Source: Pseudomonas fluorescens (GTDB lineage: Bacteria; Pseudomonadota; Gammaproteobacteria; Pseudomonadales; Pseudomonadaceae). From it: a stretch of DNA of 64,000 nt. A program made the position numbers and the translations under genes. Each line of letters begins with the position of its first letter. Position 1 is the stretch's first letter. Location of the stretch: assembly GCF_902497855.1 (NCBI RefSeq), contig NZ_CABVHU010000009.1, positions 124,001-188,000 of the forward strand. The letters are read 5' to 3'. The notes beneath the pieces were generated by a model. That model was not told where the DNA came from, made no database searches, and saw nothing but the letters and a program-made list of their open reading frames with translations. Below are positions 25,170 to 34,114 of the stretch, piece by piece.

Positions 25170-28049
25170 TTATACGCAAGTGAGCGGGTGCCCGAACGGG
25201 CCCATAATGGGCACGCACGTCTGTGCTGAAGCCGGGCGAAAGGCAGGCTTGCGCCGACTGACTCTGTCCACCAGGTAAACCAGCCCGTGGTAGTCGATGC
25301 CACTGTGCTGGGACAAGCCGATCTCGCACGTACGGCTGGTGGAGATGCCTTCGTCGCAATATTGCACCGCCTCCTTGAGGCTACGCAGGGCATGGCTGTT
25401 CAGTTCCGGGGTGGTGAAGCCCTTGTCGCCGGCGAAGCCGCAGCAATGAATCCCCTCGGGGATGACCACCTGCCTGGAACAACGCCGGGCGATGTCAATC
25501 AGGGCTTGCGCCTCGCCGAGGTGCTGGGTGCTGCAGGTGACATGCACGGCGATCGGTGCGTCCTGGGGCTCGAACTCCAGACGGTCGAGCAGATAGGTGC
25601 GAATGAAGCGCACCGGGTCATGGATCTCGAGTCGTTCATCGGCCAGGTCCTGCATCAGCCGCAGGGTACAAGGGCTGGTGTCGCAATAGATCGGGTCGAG
25701 CCCGCCGCGGCTGGCCTTGAGCAAGGCATTGAGGGTTTCCTGGCGTTTGTACTCGGCCTGTTCCGCGTAGCCTTTGGAGGCAAAAGGCTGGCCACAGCAG
25801 AGCGCGTTCAGGTTGTCCGGGAAAACCACTTGGTAGCCGGCTTTTTCCAGCAGGGCACAGGTCTTGTCGAACAGCGGTTGCTGCTCCTGATCGCTGGCGG
25901 TTGGGCCCATGACGCGGGACACGCAGGCCGCCAGATACACCACCCGTGGGCGTTCATCCGAAGTGGCGGGTTCGGGTAGCTGCAGACGCTGCACAGGCTG
26001 CGGCATCGCCGGGGTCCACTGGGGCAATTTGCCCTGGCTGAGCTTGGTCAGGGTCGCCGTGGTCCTGGCGAACAACGGAGTGCCCAGCATCCGGTGCGCC
26101 GTATTGGCCGCGTACAAGGTGAAACGGGCGCCCTGCACCGCCGAGGCGAAATGCTCGGCCAGCCAGTTGGCCGCACGGGGGCTGTGGGCCTGGGTGCCGC
26201 GCAGTTTTCGGACCAGATCACCGGTGTTGATGCCCACCGGGCAGCGCTGGGCGCACAGGCCGGTGGCCGCGCAGGTATCAAGGCCGTGGCGCTGGTAGGC
26301 GCGCTCCAGTTCAGCAGTATCGATGCCGGCACGCTTGCGCGCCTGGATGTCGCGCCAGATGACGATGCGCTGACGCGGGGTCAGCGTCAGGCCGTTGGCG
26401 GGGCACACCGGTTCGCAGAAACCACATTCGATGCACTTGTCCACGATGACATCGGCAGCCGGCATCGGCTTGAAATTTTTCAGGTGAATGCGCGGGTCTT
26501 CGGACAACACCACATCGGGGTTGAGGATGCCGCGAGGGTCGAGCAGGCGCTTGATTTGCCACATCAGCTGATAGGCTTCAGTGCCCCATTCCAGCTCGAC
26601 GAAAGGCGCCATGTTGCGCCCGGTGCCATGCTCGGCCTTTAGCGCACCGCCGTACTCCACCGCCACCAGTTGGGTCACGTCGCCCATAAAGGCCTCGTAA
26701 CGGGCCACCTGGAGCGGGTCATCGAAGCCCTGGGTGAAGACGAAATGCAGGTTCCCTTCAAGGGCATGGCCGAAAATGATTGCTTCGTCATAACCATGTT
26801 TGTCGAATAGCTGGATCAGTCGATTGACGCCCTCGGCAAGCTGTTCGACGGGAAAGGTCACGTCCTCGATGATCACCGTGGTCCCCGTCTGGCGCACCGC
26901 ACCGACTGCCGGGAAGGTGTCCTTACGGATCCGCCACAGCTGGTTGTAGACCACCGGGTCATCACTGAAGTCGACCTGTTTCTCCACCGGAAAATGTGCG
27001 ATGGCGGCCATGACTTGCGCCAGTTGCTCTTGCAACAGTGCCTCGGTTGGGGCACGCGACTCAATCAACAGGGCACAGGCGCCGGCCGACAGTTCACGCA
27101 CCCACTGGGGCATACCGGCCATGTTCTCCACCGAGCGCAGGCTGCGCCGATCCAGCAGCTCCACAGCCGCGACAGGCTGTTGTTTGAGCACCGGTACGGC
27201 CTTGCAGCAGGTGCCGACGTCGGGAAAGACGATCAGCGCGCTGGCTTTGTGCGGGTGGTCGGGCACGGTGTCATAGGTTACCGCACTGATGAACCCCAGG
27301 GTCCCTTCGGAACCCACCATCAGGTGATTGAGAATATCCAGCGGGTCCTCGAAATCGATCAGGGCGTTGATCGAGAAGCCCGTGGTGTTTTTCAGTCGGT
27401 ACTTGTGGCGAATCTTGCCGGCCAGGGGCAGATTGCCCCGGGTTTGCCGACCCAGTTTGGCGAGCTGCTCCAGCAGCTCGCTATGGCTGGCGCGGAAGGC
27501 GGCGACACTGGATGGGCTTTCGCTGTCCAGCACGGTGCCGTCGGCCAGTACCAGGCGCAGGCCAGCGAGGGTGTGATAGGTGTTCTGGGCAGTGCCGCAG
27601 CACATGCCACTGGAGTTATTGGCGACAATACCGCCGATCCTGGCGGCGTTGATCGACGCAGGATCAGGACCGATCTTGCGTTTGAACGGGGCCAGTGCGG
27701 CATTGGCCTGGGCGCCGATGACGCCGGGTTGCAGACGGATCTGCTGGCCATTGCCACGGATATCACGGTCGTTCCAATGGTCGCCAAGCACGATCAGAAC
27801 CGAATCGGAAATCGCCTGGCCAGAGAGGCTGGTGCCGGCGGCGCGGAAGGTCACCGGCACGCGCTCGGCATTGGCCAATTTGAGCAGCGCGACCACTTCG
27901 TGCTCGGATTCGACCCGCAGCACCAGCTGGGGAATAAGCCGGTAAAAGCTGGCATCGGTGCCGAACGCGAGGGTCGAAAGCGGATCATCGAAACGCCGGT
28001 CACGGGGGATCAGCCGCTCGACAGCGGTAATAAAAGTCGCCGGTAACAT
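25170..28049 (-). CDS. FAD/4Fe-4S D-lactate dehydrogenase (Dld-II type)
   Basis: A 959-residue fusion of an FAD-linked oxidase (residues about 1-500; VTFRAAGTSLSGQAISDSVL, GGIVANNSSGMCCGT, VGSEGTLGFIS, EHGTGRNMAPF) and a C-terminal iron-sulfur part. The latter has two ferredoxin motifs (CIECGFCEPVCP; CAATGLCAQRCPVGI) and two CCG-type heterodisulfide-reductase domains (ALCCGQPFASKG; IHCCGFAGDKG). Length and motifs match the NAD-independent D-lactate dehydrogenase of Pseudomonas, which feeds electrons to quinones. The usual lldP-lldD neighbours are missing. It lies downstream of an MFS gene, on the same strand after 162 bases, so another D-2-hydroxyacid substrate is possible. Confidence 0.8.
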   Translation of the reverse strand: MLPATFITAVERLIPRDRRFDDPLSTLAFGTDASFYRLIPQLVLRVESEHEVVALLKLANAERVPVTFRAAGTSLSGQAISDSVLIVLGDHWNDRDIRGNGQQIRLQPGVIGAQANAALAPFKRKIGPDPASINAARIGGIVANNSSGMCCGTAQNTYHTLAGLRLVLADGTVLDSESPSSVAAFRASHSELLEQLAKLGRQTRGNLPLAGKIRHKYRLKNTTGFSINALIDFEDPLDILNHLMVGSEGTLGFISAVTYDTVPDHPHKASALIVFPDVGTCCKAVPVLKQQPVAAVELLDRRSLRSVENMAGMPQWVRELSAGACALLIESRAPTEALLQEQLAQVMAAIAHFPVEKQVDFSDDPVVYNQLWRIRKDTFPAVGAVRQTGTTVIIEDVTFPVEQLAEGVNRLIQLFDKHGYDEAIIFGHALEGNLHFVFTQGFDDPLQVARYEAFMGDVTQLVAVEYGGALKAEHGTGRNMAPFVELEWGTEAYQLMWQIKRLLDPRGILNPDVVLSEDPRIHLKNFKPMPAADVIVDKCIECGFCEPVCPANGLTLTPRQRIVIWRDIQARKRAGIDTAELERAYQRHGLDTCAATGLCAQRCPVGINTGDLVRKLRGTQAHSPRAANWLAEHFASAVQGARFTLYAANTAHRMLGTPLFARTTATLTKLSQGKLPQWTPAMPQPVQRLQLPEPATSDERPRVVYLAACVSRVMGPTASDQEQQPLFDKTCALLEKAGYQVVFPDNLNALCCGQPFASKGYAEQAEYKRQETLNALLKASRGGLDPIYCDTSPCTLRLMQDLADERLEIHDPVRFIRTYLLDRLEFEPQDAPIAVHVTCSTQHLGEAQALIDIARRCSRQVVIPEGIHCCGFAGDKGFTTPELNSHALRSLKEAVQYCDEGISTSRTCEIGLSQHSGIDYHGLVYLVDRVSRRKPAFRPASAQTCVPIMGPFGHPLTCV

Positions 28050-28175
28050 TGCTTGTCTCCATCAATCACCCCTGCGGCCAGTTGGGTATGCGAGGCCGCT
28101 GGGGCTGGTCAAACGGCTGAATCCACAGAGAACAGCCGGAGTACTCCCTGTGCTTTGGTTGCACACACGGGGTGA

Positions 28176-28204
28176 GTCAGCGGGCGCCATGCACGACCGC
28201 TGAC
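28176..28204 (-). terminator. Weak hairpin between MFS and dld genes
   Basis: GTCAGCGG (28176-28183) and CCGCTGAC (28197-28204) form an 8-bp perfect stem with a 13-base loop directly beyond the MFS stop. No T-tract follows in the leftward direction, so read-through into the dehydrogenase gene is plausible. Confidence 0.4.
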
Positions 28205-28211
28205 GGTCCGG

Positions 28212-29528
28212 TCACTTGGCCAAAATGCTCCGGGAACGGGTCGCCGAACGGGCCCGGCGGGTTTCGATAAGCCGGGCGAACCGGCGCTTGCTCGCTTCGG
28301 GATTGATGAGCAACAAGCCGATGACACTGGTGACGATGCACAGCGCGCCGGCGACCACGAAGCCCTTGTCATAGCCCAGCGCAGGTGTGGTGGCGCCCTG
28401 GATAAAAGCCCCCATCAGTGCGGGAGCGACCAGCCCGCCGGTGGTGGCCAGGGCGCTGTTGATGGACATCATCGAGGAGCGCTGCCCGGCCGGCATGATC
28501 TCGGCAACGATCGCCGAACTCAGCACGAAGGTGATCTGCGGCAAGTTGCAACCAATCGCCAACAGGATGACCTTGAGCAGTGGATTGTGCACAGCAAAGA
28601 CCGCGAGCAGGATCAGCGCACCGCCAATCAGCACCAGCAAGGAGGTCAACCAACCCCGTGCGTACTTCGAGGCGAGCCCTGTTTTCAGCAAGCGCTGGGA
28701 CACCCAGGAGCCGCCAAGGACGATCGGGATGTTGAATGCCGTGAACACCATGAACATCCAGCCGGCGTCAGTCGGGTCGTAGTGCATCACCTTGCCCATA
28801 TAGGACGGTACCCACGTGAACATCACCGAGAAGATCCAATAGCTGGTCCAGTACATCAGCATGTTGGCCAGGAAGGTTCTGTCGGTAATCAGCTCCCAGT
28901 AAGGCAGGCGGGGAGCGTCGGCATCGGCCTGCACCGAGCCTTGCTCAGTGACCTTGCCTTCGGCACCGAAGTAAGCCCACAGCGCCATCCACACGAGGCT
29001 GGCCACACCGAGCACCATGAACGCCGCATGCCAGCTCCACTTCACCACGACAAACGTCAGGAGCGGCCCGGAGATCAGCAGTCCGGCCGTGACCCCCTGA
29101 AAGATCACCGCGGACGGCAAGTTGCGCTTGTCGTTGGGGAACCACTTGTAGCAGGCGTGCAGCGCCAACGGATAAGCCGGCCCCTCCCCCATGCCGAGCA
29201 GGATGCGTGAGAAGTACAGCAGCGGGACCGAGGCCACGAACGCCAGCGGAAATTGCGCCACGCCCCAGATGCCGGCACATACCAGCAATAATTTCTTGGA
29301 CGACACCCGCTCGGCCACGAAGCCGAAACCGATGGCCGACAACGAGAATAGAAGAAAGAAGCTACTGGCGATCATGCCGAACTCAGCGGGAGAAAGTCCC
29401 AGGTCGGCCATCAGGGGACCTGCGACGATGCCAAGAATCGCCTTGTCCATGAAGTTGATCACCATGAACACCGCCAGCAGGATCGTGATGACCCAGGCAT
29501 GCGTTTTGGTACTTTTAAAGCGAGCCAT
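28212..29528 (-). CDS. MFS transporter (ACS family), GntR-regulon member
   Basis: A 438-residue MFS carrier: helix 1 VFMVINFMDKAILGIVAGPLM, GFVAERVSSKKLLL loop, helix 5 GMGEGPAYPLALHACYKWFPNDKR, and a basic C-terminal tail. This pattern is typical of ACS carriers for aromatic or sugar acids. The ATG at 29528 follows GAGGTGGGAT; ten upstream codons were rejected for lack of a ribosome site. A TATAGC-rich operator like those of the sulfatase/Rieske cluster lies about 250 bases upstream. It is inferred to import the cluster's substrate or an intermediate across the inner membrane. Confidence 0.85.
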   Translation of the reverse strand: MARFKSTKTHAWVITILLAVFMVINFMDKAILGIVAGPLMADLGLSPAEFGMIASSFFLLFSLSAIGFGFVAERVSSKKLLLVCAGIWGVAQFPLAFVASVPLLYFSRILLGMGEGPAYPLALHACYKWFPNDKRNLPSAVIFQGVTAGLLISGPLLTFVVVKWSWHAAFMVLGVASLVWMALWAYFGAEGKVTEQGSVQADADAPRLPYWELITDRTFLANMLMYWTSYWIFSVMFTWVPSYMGKVMHYDPTDAGWMFMVFTAFNIPIVLGGSWVSQRLLKTGLASKYARGWLTSLLVLIGGALILLAVFAVHNPLLKVILLAIGCNLPQITFVLSSAIVAEIMPAGQRSSMMSINSALATTGGLVAPALMGAFIQGATTPALGYDKGFVVAGALCIVTSVIGLLLINPEASKRRFARLIETRRARSATRSRSILAK

Positions 29529-29773
29529 ATCCCACCTCAGAATTGATGTTGAAACCATCGGGTCGTCGTGATGCGAGCCGAAGTGGAATTAACTGGAACA
29601 TTCTGAAACGTAGCGATCGAATGCGGTCCGGTCTTGCGGGCGGGGGCATCCAGACATGGGAAGGATATTACTCAAGGTAGCAGCAAACGTTGTGTTCACA
29701 GACATGACGTTCTCCAGGCTGACTGAAGGTACTTTGGCCCCAGTCGAATTTGTTGTTGTTTTTTACCGCAAAA

Positions 29774-29795
29774 TAACTATATAGCACTATAGCTA
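29774..29795. promoter_or_regulatory. Candidate GntR operator A (upstream of MFS)
   Basis: AACTATATAGCACTATAGCTAA contains two overlapping TATAGC/CTATAG units, with another TATAGC at 29802. The same words recur upstream of the exporter/GntR pair and the aldehyde dehydrogenase. The rest of 29529-30035, a gene-free stretch of about 500 bases, shows nothing I can name. Confidence 0.55.
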
Positions 29796-30035
29796 AGAAG
29801 GTATAGCGATTTTATCTCCGTCCATCAGAAGACACCCAGCGGAGTGCGCCCGCCAGGGGTTCGAATCAAGCGTGTTTGTTTGTGCAGAATCGGCAGCATT
29901 ACCGCAGGTTGCGTTGGACCTGCGACGGGCCGACCCATGTCCTGATGGCGTCGCACGGCAACGTCCATCGGCAACAGGCAAGCGTGCGTTCAACCGGGAC
30001 CAGGGGATGGCCCCGCTATGGAGAACCCGACGGGA

Positions 30036-30809
30036 TCAAGGCTCCAGATTGGCGTCCAGACGCAGCCGGTAGTCATTGGGCGGAATGAACGCTTCCTGGT
30101 AATACAGCGGCCGGCCATTGTTGCCCATGGCGAGAAATTCGAGCACCGCGCCGATCGTGCCCTCTTCAAGCGCCAACTGCTGGCACACCTCGTCCGGGAA
30201 ACGCTCGCAACGCAGCTTCTGGTCCAGGCTGGCGATGCTGATGTGGTACTGGTTGAACAGCAGCGCCTTGAAGTTCGCCCCGGCAAAATCGAGCAACTGC
30301 GCCTCGGCAAATGCCGGGAAACGATCACTGTCGATATAGAAGTGGGTGAAGCAGTGGAACAGCTCGTCCACGGCGAACACCCGGTCGACCTTGACCACGT
30401 TACGCACGTTCGAGCCCAGCTTGTCGGCCCAATCCTTGCCGTCCAGCCCGGTTTCCTGACCGACCACTTCGGCATAGATCGGCAGGACTTGCCCGTCGCC
30501 GTCCTCGAAACGCAAGTGCATCGGCGACATCATCGGCATCGCTCGCTCGGCCACGAAAGTGCCATGCCCGTGACGGCGCACGATCACTTTGGCCTGAACC
30601 AGCTCACGCAAGGCCTTCTGCACCGTGCCCAGGCTGAACGGGGTGATGGCCGCCAGCGTGGATTCATTGGGCAACTGCGAACCCGGGCCCCAGTAGCCAT
30701 CATTGATCGCCGCCAGCAGGGTTTCCCGCAGCTGCGCATATTTGGGCAAACCGAGCACTTCCTGTGACTGGTAACGATCGTAAAAATCGACCGTCTCTAC
30801 TTCCGACAT
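30036..30809 (-). CDS. GntR/HutC-family regulator of the sulfatase-Rieske cluster
   Basis: A 257-residue GntR regulator of HutC type. The N-terminal wHTH has KYAQLRETLLAAINDGYWGPGSQLPNESTLAA, SLGTVQKALRELVQAKVIVRRHGHGTFV. The C-terminal UTRA effector domain spans residues about 95-257 with FYIDSDRFPAF and PLYYQEAFIPPNDYRLRLD. It is divergent from a TSUP/OprD pair with a perfect AAAGCTATATAGCTTT palindrome in between. Similar sites upstream of three other units suggest it controls the whole 28-41 kb cluster. The effector is unknown, presumably the substrate or an oxidation product. Confidence 0.88.
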   Translation of the reverse strand: MSEVETVDFYDRYQSQEVLGLPKYAQLRETLLAAINDGYWGPGSQLPNESTLAAITPFSLGTVQKALRELVQAKVIVRRHGHGTFVAERAMPMMSPMHLRFEDGDGQVLPIYAEVVGQETGLDGKDWADKLGSNVRNVVKVDRVFAVDELFHCFTHFYIDSDRFPAFAEAQLLDFAGANFKALLFNQYHISIASLDQKLRCERFPDEVCQQLALEEGTIGAVLEFLAMGNNGRPLYYQEAFIPPNDYRLRLDANLEP

Positions 30810-30860
30810 TTTTGTCCTCCTTCAGACCCTCCGACGCTGTTGCCAGAGAGACGTTGACTA

Positions 30861-30888
30861 AAGCTATATAGCTTTATATTATAGCTCA
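30861..30888. promoter_or_regulatory. Candidate GntR operator B (gntR/TSUP divergent region)
   Basis: AAAGCTATATAGCTTT at 30861-30876 is a perfect 16-bp palindrome, followed by TATTATAGCTC. It lies 51 bases from the gntR start and about 110 bases from the exporter start, consistent with autoregulation and control of the rightward operon. Confidence 0.7.
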
Positions 30889-30987
30889 TGACGCCCGGAA
30901 ATGCTCCGCAGTGTCCGCCCGACCCGACACCCTGCCAACCGCCCACGCGTGCGGCAAGAACAGCAGCCGATCCCGGCAGGATGATCC

Positions 30988-31857
30988 ATGGAACTGCACC
31001 TGGCACTACACTCGGAACTGCACTCGCTCCTCATCATTCTTGTCGCCGTGGCCGTCGGCAGCTACCTGCAAGCGTTCACCGGGTTCGCGCTGGGCATTGT
31101 GGTACTGGCGATTGCCGTACTCACCCACGCCGCCCCCATCGCCATCGTTGCCACCACTATCACTATCGTCGCCCTGCCCGGCATCGCCATCGCCCTGGTT
31201 CGCCACTGGCGGCACATCGATCGGGCATCGTTCTTCCAGACCCTCATCGGCCTGGTACCCGGCACACTGCTGGGCCTGTGGTTGCTTGGCCAAATGGGCG
31301 AAGAGCATACCGCGCTGCTGCAATTGTTGCTGGGTGGGCTGATCGTGGCCGGCGGTATCGCCTTGTTCATCAAACCAAAGCCTCATCCATCCCGTTCAAG
31401 CCCCGCGAGCTTCGTCATGATGGGCCTGCTCGGCGGCCTGATGGGCGGCCTGTTCAGCATACCGGGGCCACCGCTGATCTATCACTATTATCGTCAACCG
31501 GTGTCCATTCAGACCATCCGCACCAGCTTGCTGGCGCTGTCCGGCGCCATGTCCCTGATCCGCTTGATCATGCAGGGCCTGCAAGGGGAGTTGAACGCCG
31601 AGGTCATGTCGCTGGGCACCCTGTCGATCCCGGTCGCCATGCTGGCCAGCTGGCTGTATGTGCGTTTTCCGCCGCAACTTTCCGACCTGAGCATGCGTCG
31701 CGGCGCCTTCGCCCTCTTCGTCGCGATGGGCGGTTTCATCTCGCTCACCGCAGTGCTACCGAACGCCCTGGCCGCTCCTGTGAAGCCGGCCATGACCGCG
31801 CGCCCGGGCAAAACCTTTTCCGTTGTGTCACCGCAGTTCTCAAAGCCTATGCCTTGA
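30988..31857 (+). CDS. TSUP-family (TauE/SafE) membrane permease
   Basis: A 289-residue inner-membrane protein with about eight hydrophobic segments. GSYLQAFTGFALGIVVLA in helix 1-2 and GLLGGLMGGLFSIPGPPLIYHYY in the second half are the TSUP repeat signatures. TSUP proteins move sulfite, sulfoacetate or other organic and sulfur anions. Next to a sulfatase-containing regulon, the natural inference is export of sulfate or sulfite, or uptake of a sulfated anion. GGCAGGATGATCC precedes the ATG. The porin gene follows after 32 bases. Confidence 0.82.
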   Translation: MELHLALHSELHSLLIILVAVAVGSYLQAFTGFALGIVVLAIAVLTHAAPIAIVATTITIVALPGIAIALVRHWRHIDRASFFQTLIGLVPGTLLGLWLLGQMGEEHTALLQLLLGGLIVAGGIALFIKPKPHPSRSSPASFVMMGLLGGLMGGLFSIPGPPLIYHYYRQPVSIQTIRTSLLALSGAMSLIRLIMQGLQGELNAEVMSLGTLSIPVAMLASWLYVRFPPQLSDLSMRRGAFALFVAMGGFISLTAVLPNALAAPVKPAMTARPGKTFSVVSPQFSKPMP

Positions 31858-31889
31858 GCTTGTAGCTCCCTGCCCTAGAGATAAAAACA

Positions 31890-33134
31890 ATGAAACATCT
31901 ACGGTTAAGCGCACTACCGACCCCCTTGCTCGGCCTGTCCAGTCTCGCCTTGTGCTGCAACGCCTCGGCGGCCTTCATAGCCGACAGCACGGCCAACCTG
32001 GACATTCGCAACTTCTACATGAACCGCGATTACCGGCAAGCGGGTAGTCCGGAGACGCAGGATGAATGGACGCAGGGATTCGTCATGCATGCTGAATCCG
32101 GCTTCACCGACACGACCGTTGGCGTGGGGCTGGATGCCCATGCCGCGCTCGGCCTCAAGCTGGATTCGGCCCGCGGTCGCAGCGGCGACAACGGCATCCT
32201 CCCGCAAAGTGCCGACGGTACGCCCGCGAATGAATTCAGCGAACTGGGCTTCACTGGAAAACTCAAGGTATCCAAGAGTGTCCTGCGCCTGGGTACGCTT
32301 TACCCGACCCTGCCTGTGCTGAATTATAACTTCGGGCGCCTGCTGCCTTCGAGCTACAGCGGCGGCATGTTGACCTCGAACGAAATCGACGGCCTGACCG
32401 TCAACGCCGGTCGCATCACCCAGGCCAACCTGCGCAACTCCAGCAGCAATGACCGCATCACTTATTACCGCGGCGGCGTGGAAAGCGATCACTTCGACTT
32501 TGCCGGCGGCAGCTACAAGCTCACCCCGCAGCTGACCACCAGCTATTACTACGGCGAACTCAAAGACATCTATCGGCAGCATTTCGTCGGCCTCGTCCAC
32601 ACCTTGCCGCTGAGCAAAAGCGCGAGCCTGCGTACTGACCTTCGGTACTTTCGCAGCAACGACGACGGCATTGCCAAAATGGGCCGCTTCGCCAATAACA
32701 ACCTCAACGGCATGGTCAGCCTGACGCTGGGTGGCCACAAGTTCAGCGGCGCCTACCAGCGCATCTCCGGTGCCGGCGAGTTTCCGTTCATTGGCAACGA
32801 TCCCTATGTCGTCAACTTGTCCTTCTACAACACTTTCGCCCGAGAAGAAGAGGATTCCTGGCAAGCGCGCTACGACTATGATTTCGCTGCGCTGGGGATT
32901 CCCGGCCTGACCTTCATGACCCGTTACGTCAGCGGCGACCACGCGCTGGTCCAGGGCCGCGAGCAGGGTACCGAGCGCGAGCGCGACATTGATCTTACCT
33001 ACACGGTGCAGAGCGGCCCGCTGAAGAACGTCTACGTGCAGATGCGTAATATCAGCTTCCGTTCCGGCAACGGACTGACCCGCGATGTCGACGAGAACCG
33101 CGTGCTGGTCGGCTATAAACTGGTGGTCTGGTAG
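31890..33134 (+). CDS. OprD-family outer-membrane porin
   Basis: A 414-residue OprD/Occ porin with signal peptide (cleavage after NASA) and the family start AFIADSTANLDIRNFYMNRDYR. Further hallmarks are EWTQGFVMHAESGFTDTTVGVGLDAHAALGLKLDS, SYKLTPQLTTSYYYGELKDIYRQ and the terminal strand VLVGYKLVVW. These 18-stranded channels take up small carboxylates. In the GntR operon it probably provides outer-membrane entry of the pathway substrate, an anionic compound. Confidence 0.92.
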   Translation: MKHLRLSALPTPLLGLSSLALCCNASAAFIADSTANLDIRNFYMNRDYRQAGSPETQDEWTQGFVMHAESGFTDTTVGVGLDAHAALGLKLDSARGRSGDNGILPQSADGTPANEFSELGFTGKLKVSKSVLRLGTLYPTLPVLNYNFGRLLPSSYSGGMLTSNEIDGLTVNAGRITQANLRNSSSNDRITYYRGGVESDHFDFAGGSYKLTPQLTTSYYYGELKDIYRQHFVGLVHTLPLSKSASLRTDLRYFRSNDDGIAKMGRFANNNLNGMVSLTLGGHKFSGAYQRISGAGEFPFIGNDPYVVNLSFYNTFAREEEDSWQARYDYDFAALGIPGLTFMTRYVSGDHALVQGREQGTERERDIDLTYTVQSGPLKNVYVQMRNISFRSGNGLTRDVDENRVLVGYKLVVW

Positions 33135-33235
33135 GTACAACCGCGGCGCGGGGCAATCCCGCGTCGGCTGGCAGGAGCACGGTTTTGCGGTGATGGATTG
33201 CCGTGGTTTATCAGGAATACCACGTCATCGCTCAT

Positions 33236-33257
33236 CGCAAGCAAGCTTGCTCCTACC
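33236..33257. repeat. Single degenerate REP element
   Basis: TCGCAAGCAAGCTTGCTCCTAC resembles the REP core found at 2106-2290 and sits between the convergent porin and DUF202 genes. Confidence 0.5.
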
Positions 33258-33611
33258 CTACAGCCGGCCCAGTACGGCACAAAGAGACACTGCGGCCAGG
33301 CAGGCCACCATCACGCCCGTAAACACCACCGACGCGACATCGGCCCGCAAGCGGCCCGTATGGATGGCGTGCGCACTGCGCCGGTAGCGACGCCGCTGCG
33401 TCATCCAGATGTACAGCGCAGCGAACACGCTGAGCACCGCCAGCAATGCGCCCAACCAGCCCAGGGTTTGCATCCAGCGCAGGAAAATACAGGCCACAAC
33501 CCATAACACCAGCAAGGTGCGCCCCCAGGCCAGGGAGGTTCGTTCCGGTTGCAGCCCGGCGTCATCGTGCGGCGCCTGAAGCGGGCGCACGTCAGGGCGA
33601 CGGCGGGTCAT
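33258..33611 (-). CDS. DUF202 inner-membrane protein (YidG-like)
   Basis: A 117-residue DUF202 protein: ERTSLAWGRTLLVLWVVACIFLRW (conserved ERT-LAW-RT motif and helix 1), LGALLAVLSVFAALYIWMTQRRR (helix 2) and a third helix VVFTGVMVACLAAVSLCAVLG. Function unknown. It follows a second DUF202 gene after 2 bases, so the pair probably works together. In E. coli a similar pair (yidG, yidH) lies near sulfatase yidJ, a parallel with the sulfatase here. Confidence 0.85.
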   Translation of the reverse strand: MTRRRPDVRPLQAPHDDAGLQPERTSLAWGRTLLVLWVVACIFLRWMQTLGWLGALLAVLSVFAALYIWMTQRRRYRRSAHAIHTGRLRADVASVVFTGVMVACLAAVSLCAVLGRL

Positions 33612-33613
33612 GC

Positions 33614-34027
33614 TCAGTGCACCTGGCGCAACAGGAAGACGCCGATCAACGTCAGCGTCACCAGCGCACCACCGATCGACAGCAGTGGCACCAACAGCGG
33701 CAGTGGCAACGGCGCCTTGTTGCGCAGTGCCCGTTCAACGTTCAGCCAGCGCAGGCAGGCCGAGCCGCTGATGAGCATCGCCATCAGCAGCAGAGCAACC
33801 GAGAGCGTCGTGCGCACCGCAGGGGTAAACACATCCAGGGTAAAGGCTTCCACGGCGATGCCGCCGGCCAGCAGTGCCAGCGCGGTGCGGATCCACGCCA
33901 GAAAGGTTCGTTCGTTGGCCAGGGTGAAGCGTGGATCGGGCTCACTGCCGCCCGCCAGAAGCCATGAGGACAATGGGCCGCGATCGACGTGATCGGTTTT
34001 GCTCAAGTCTTGCTGTTGTGCCGTCAT
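33614..34027 (-). CDS. DUF202 inner-membrane protein (YidH-like)
   Basis: A 137-residue DUF202 protein with the YidH-type core FTLANERTFLAWIRTALALLAGGIAVEAF and three hydrophobic helices (TLSVALLLMAMLISGSACL; LLVPLLSIGGALVTLTLIGVFLL). It ends 2 bases before the second DUF202 gene and starts 87 bases after the GMC oxidoreductase stop, all leftward, so it could belong to the sulfatase/GMC operon. Role unknown. Confidence 0.85.
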   Translation of the reverse strand: MTAQQQDLSKTDHVDRGPLSSWLLAGGSEPDPRFTLANERTFLAWIRTALALLAGGIAVEAFTLDVFTPAVRTTLSVALLLMAMLISGSACLRWLNVERALRNKAPLPLPLLVPLLSIGGALVTLTLIGVFLLRQVH

Positions 34028-34114
34028 GATCCTGTCTGCCTGCTGAGTGCCAAAACCAGAAATGCCCTCGACGGCAGTCTGCCGTGAGGGCCTTTTACTG
34101 CCGCCATGGATAGG

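Noticed and set aside
29793..30072. Short open frames on both strands between the MFS and gntR genes
   Set aside because: No ribosome sites, overlapping frames on both strands and no protein-like composition; operator sequence lies in one of them.
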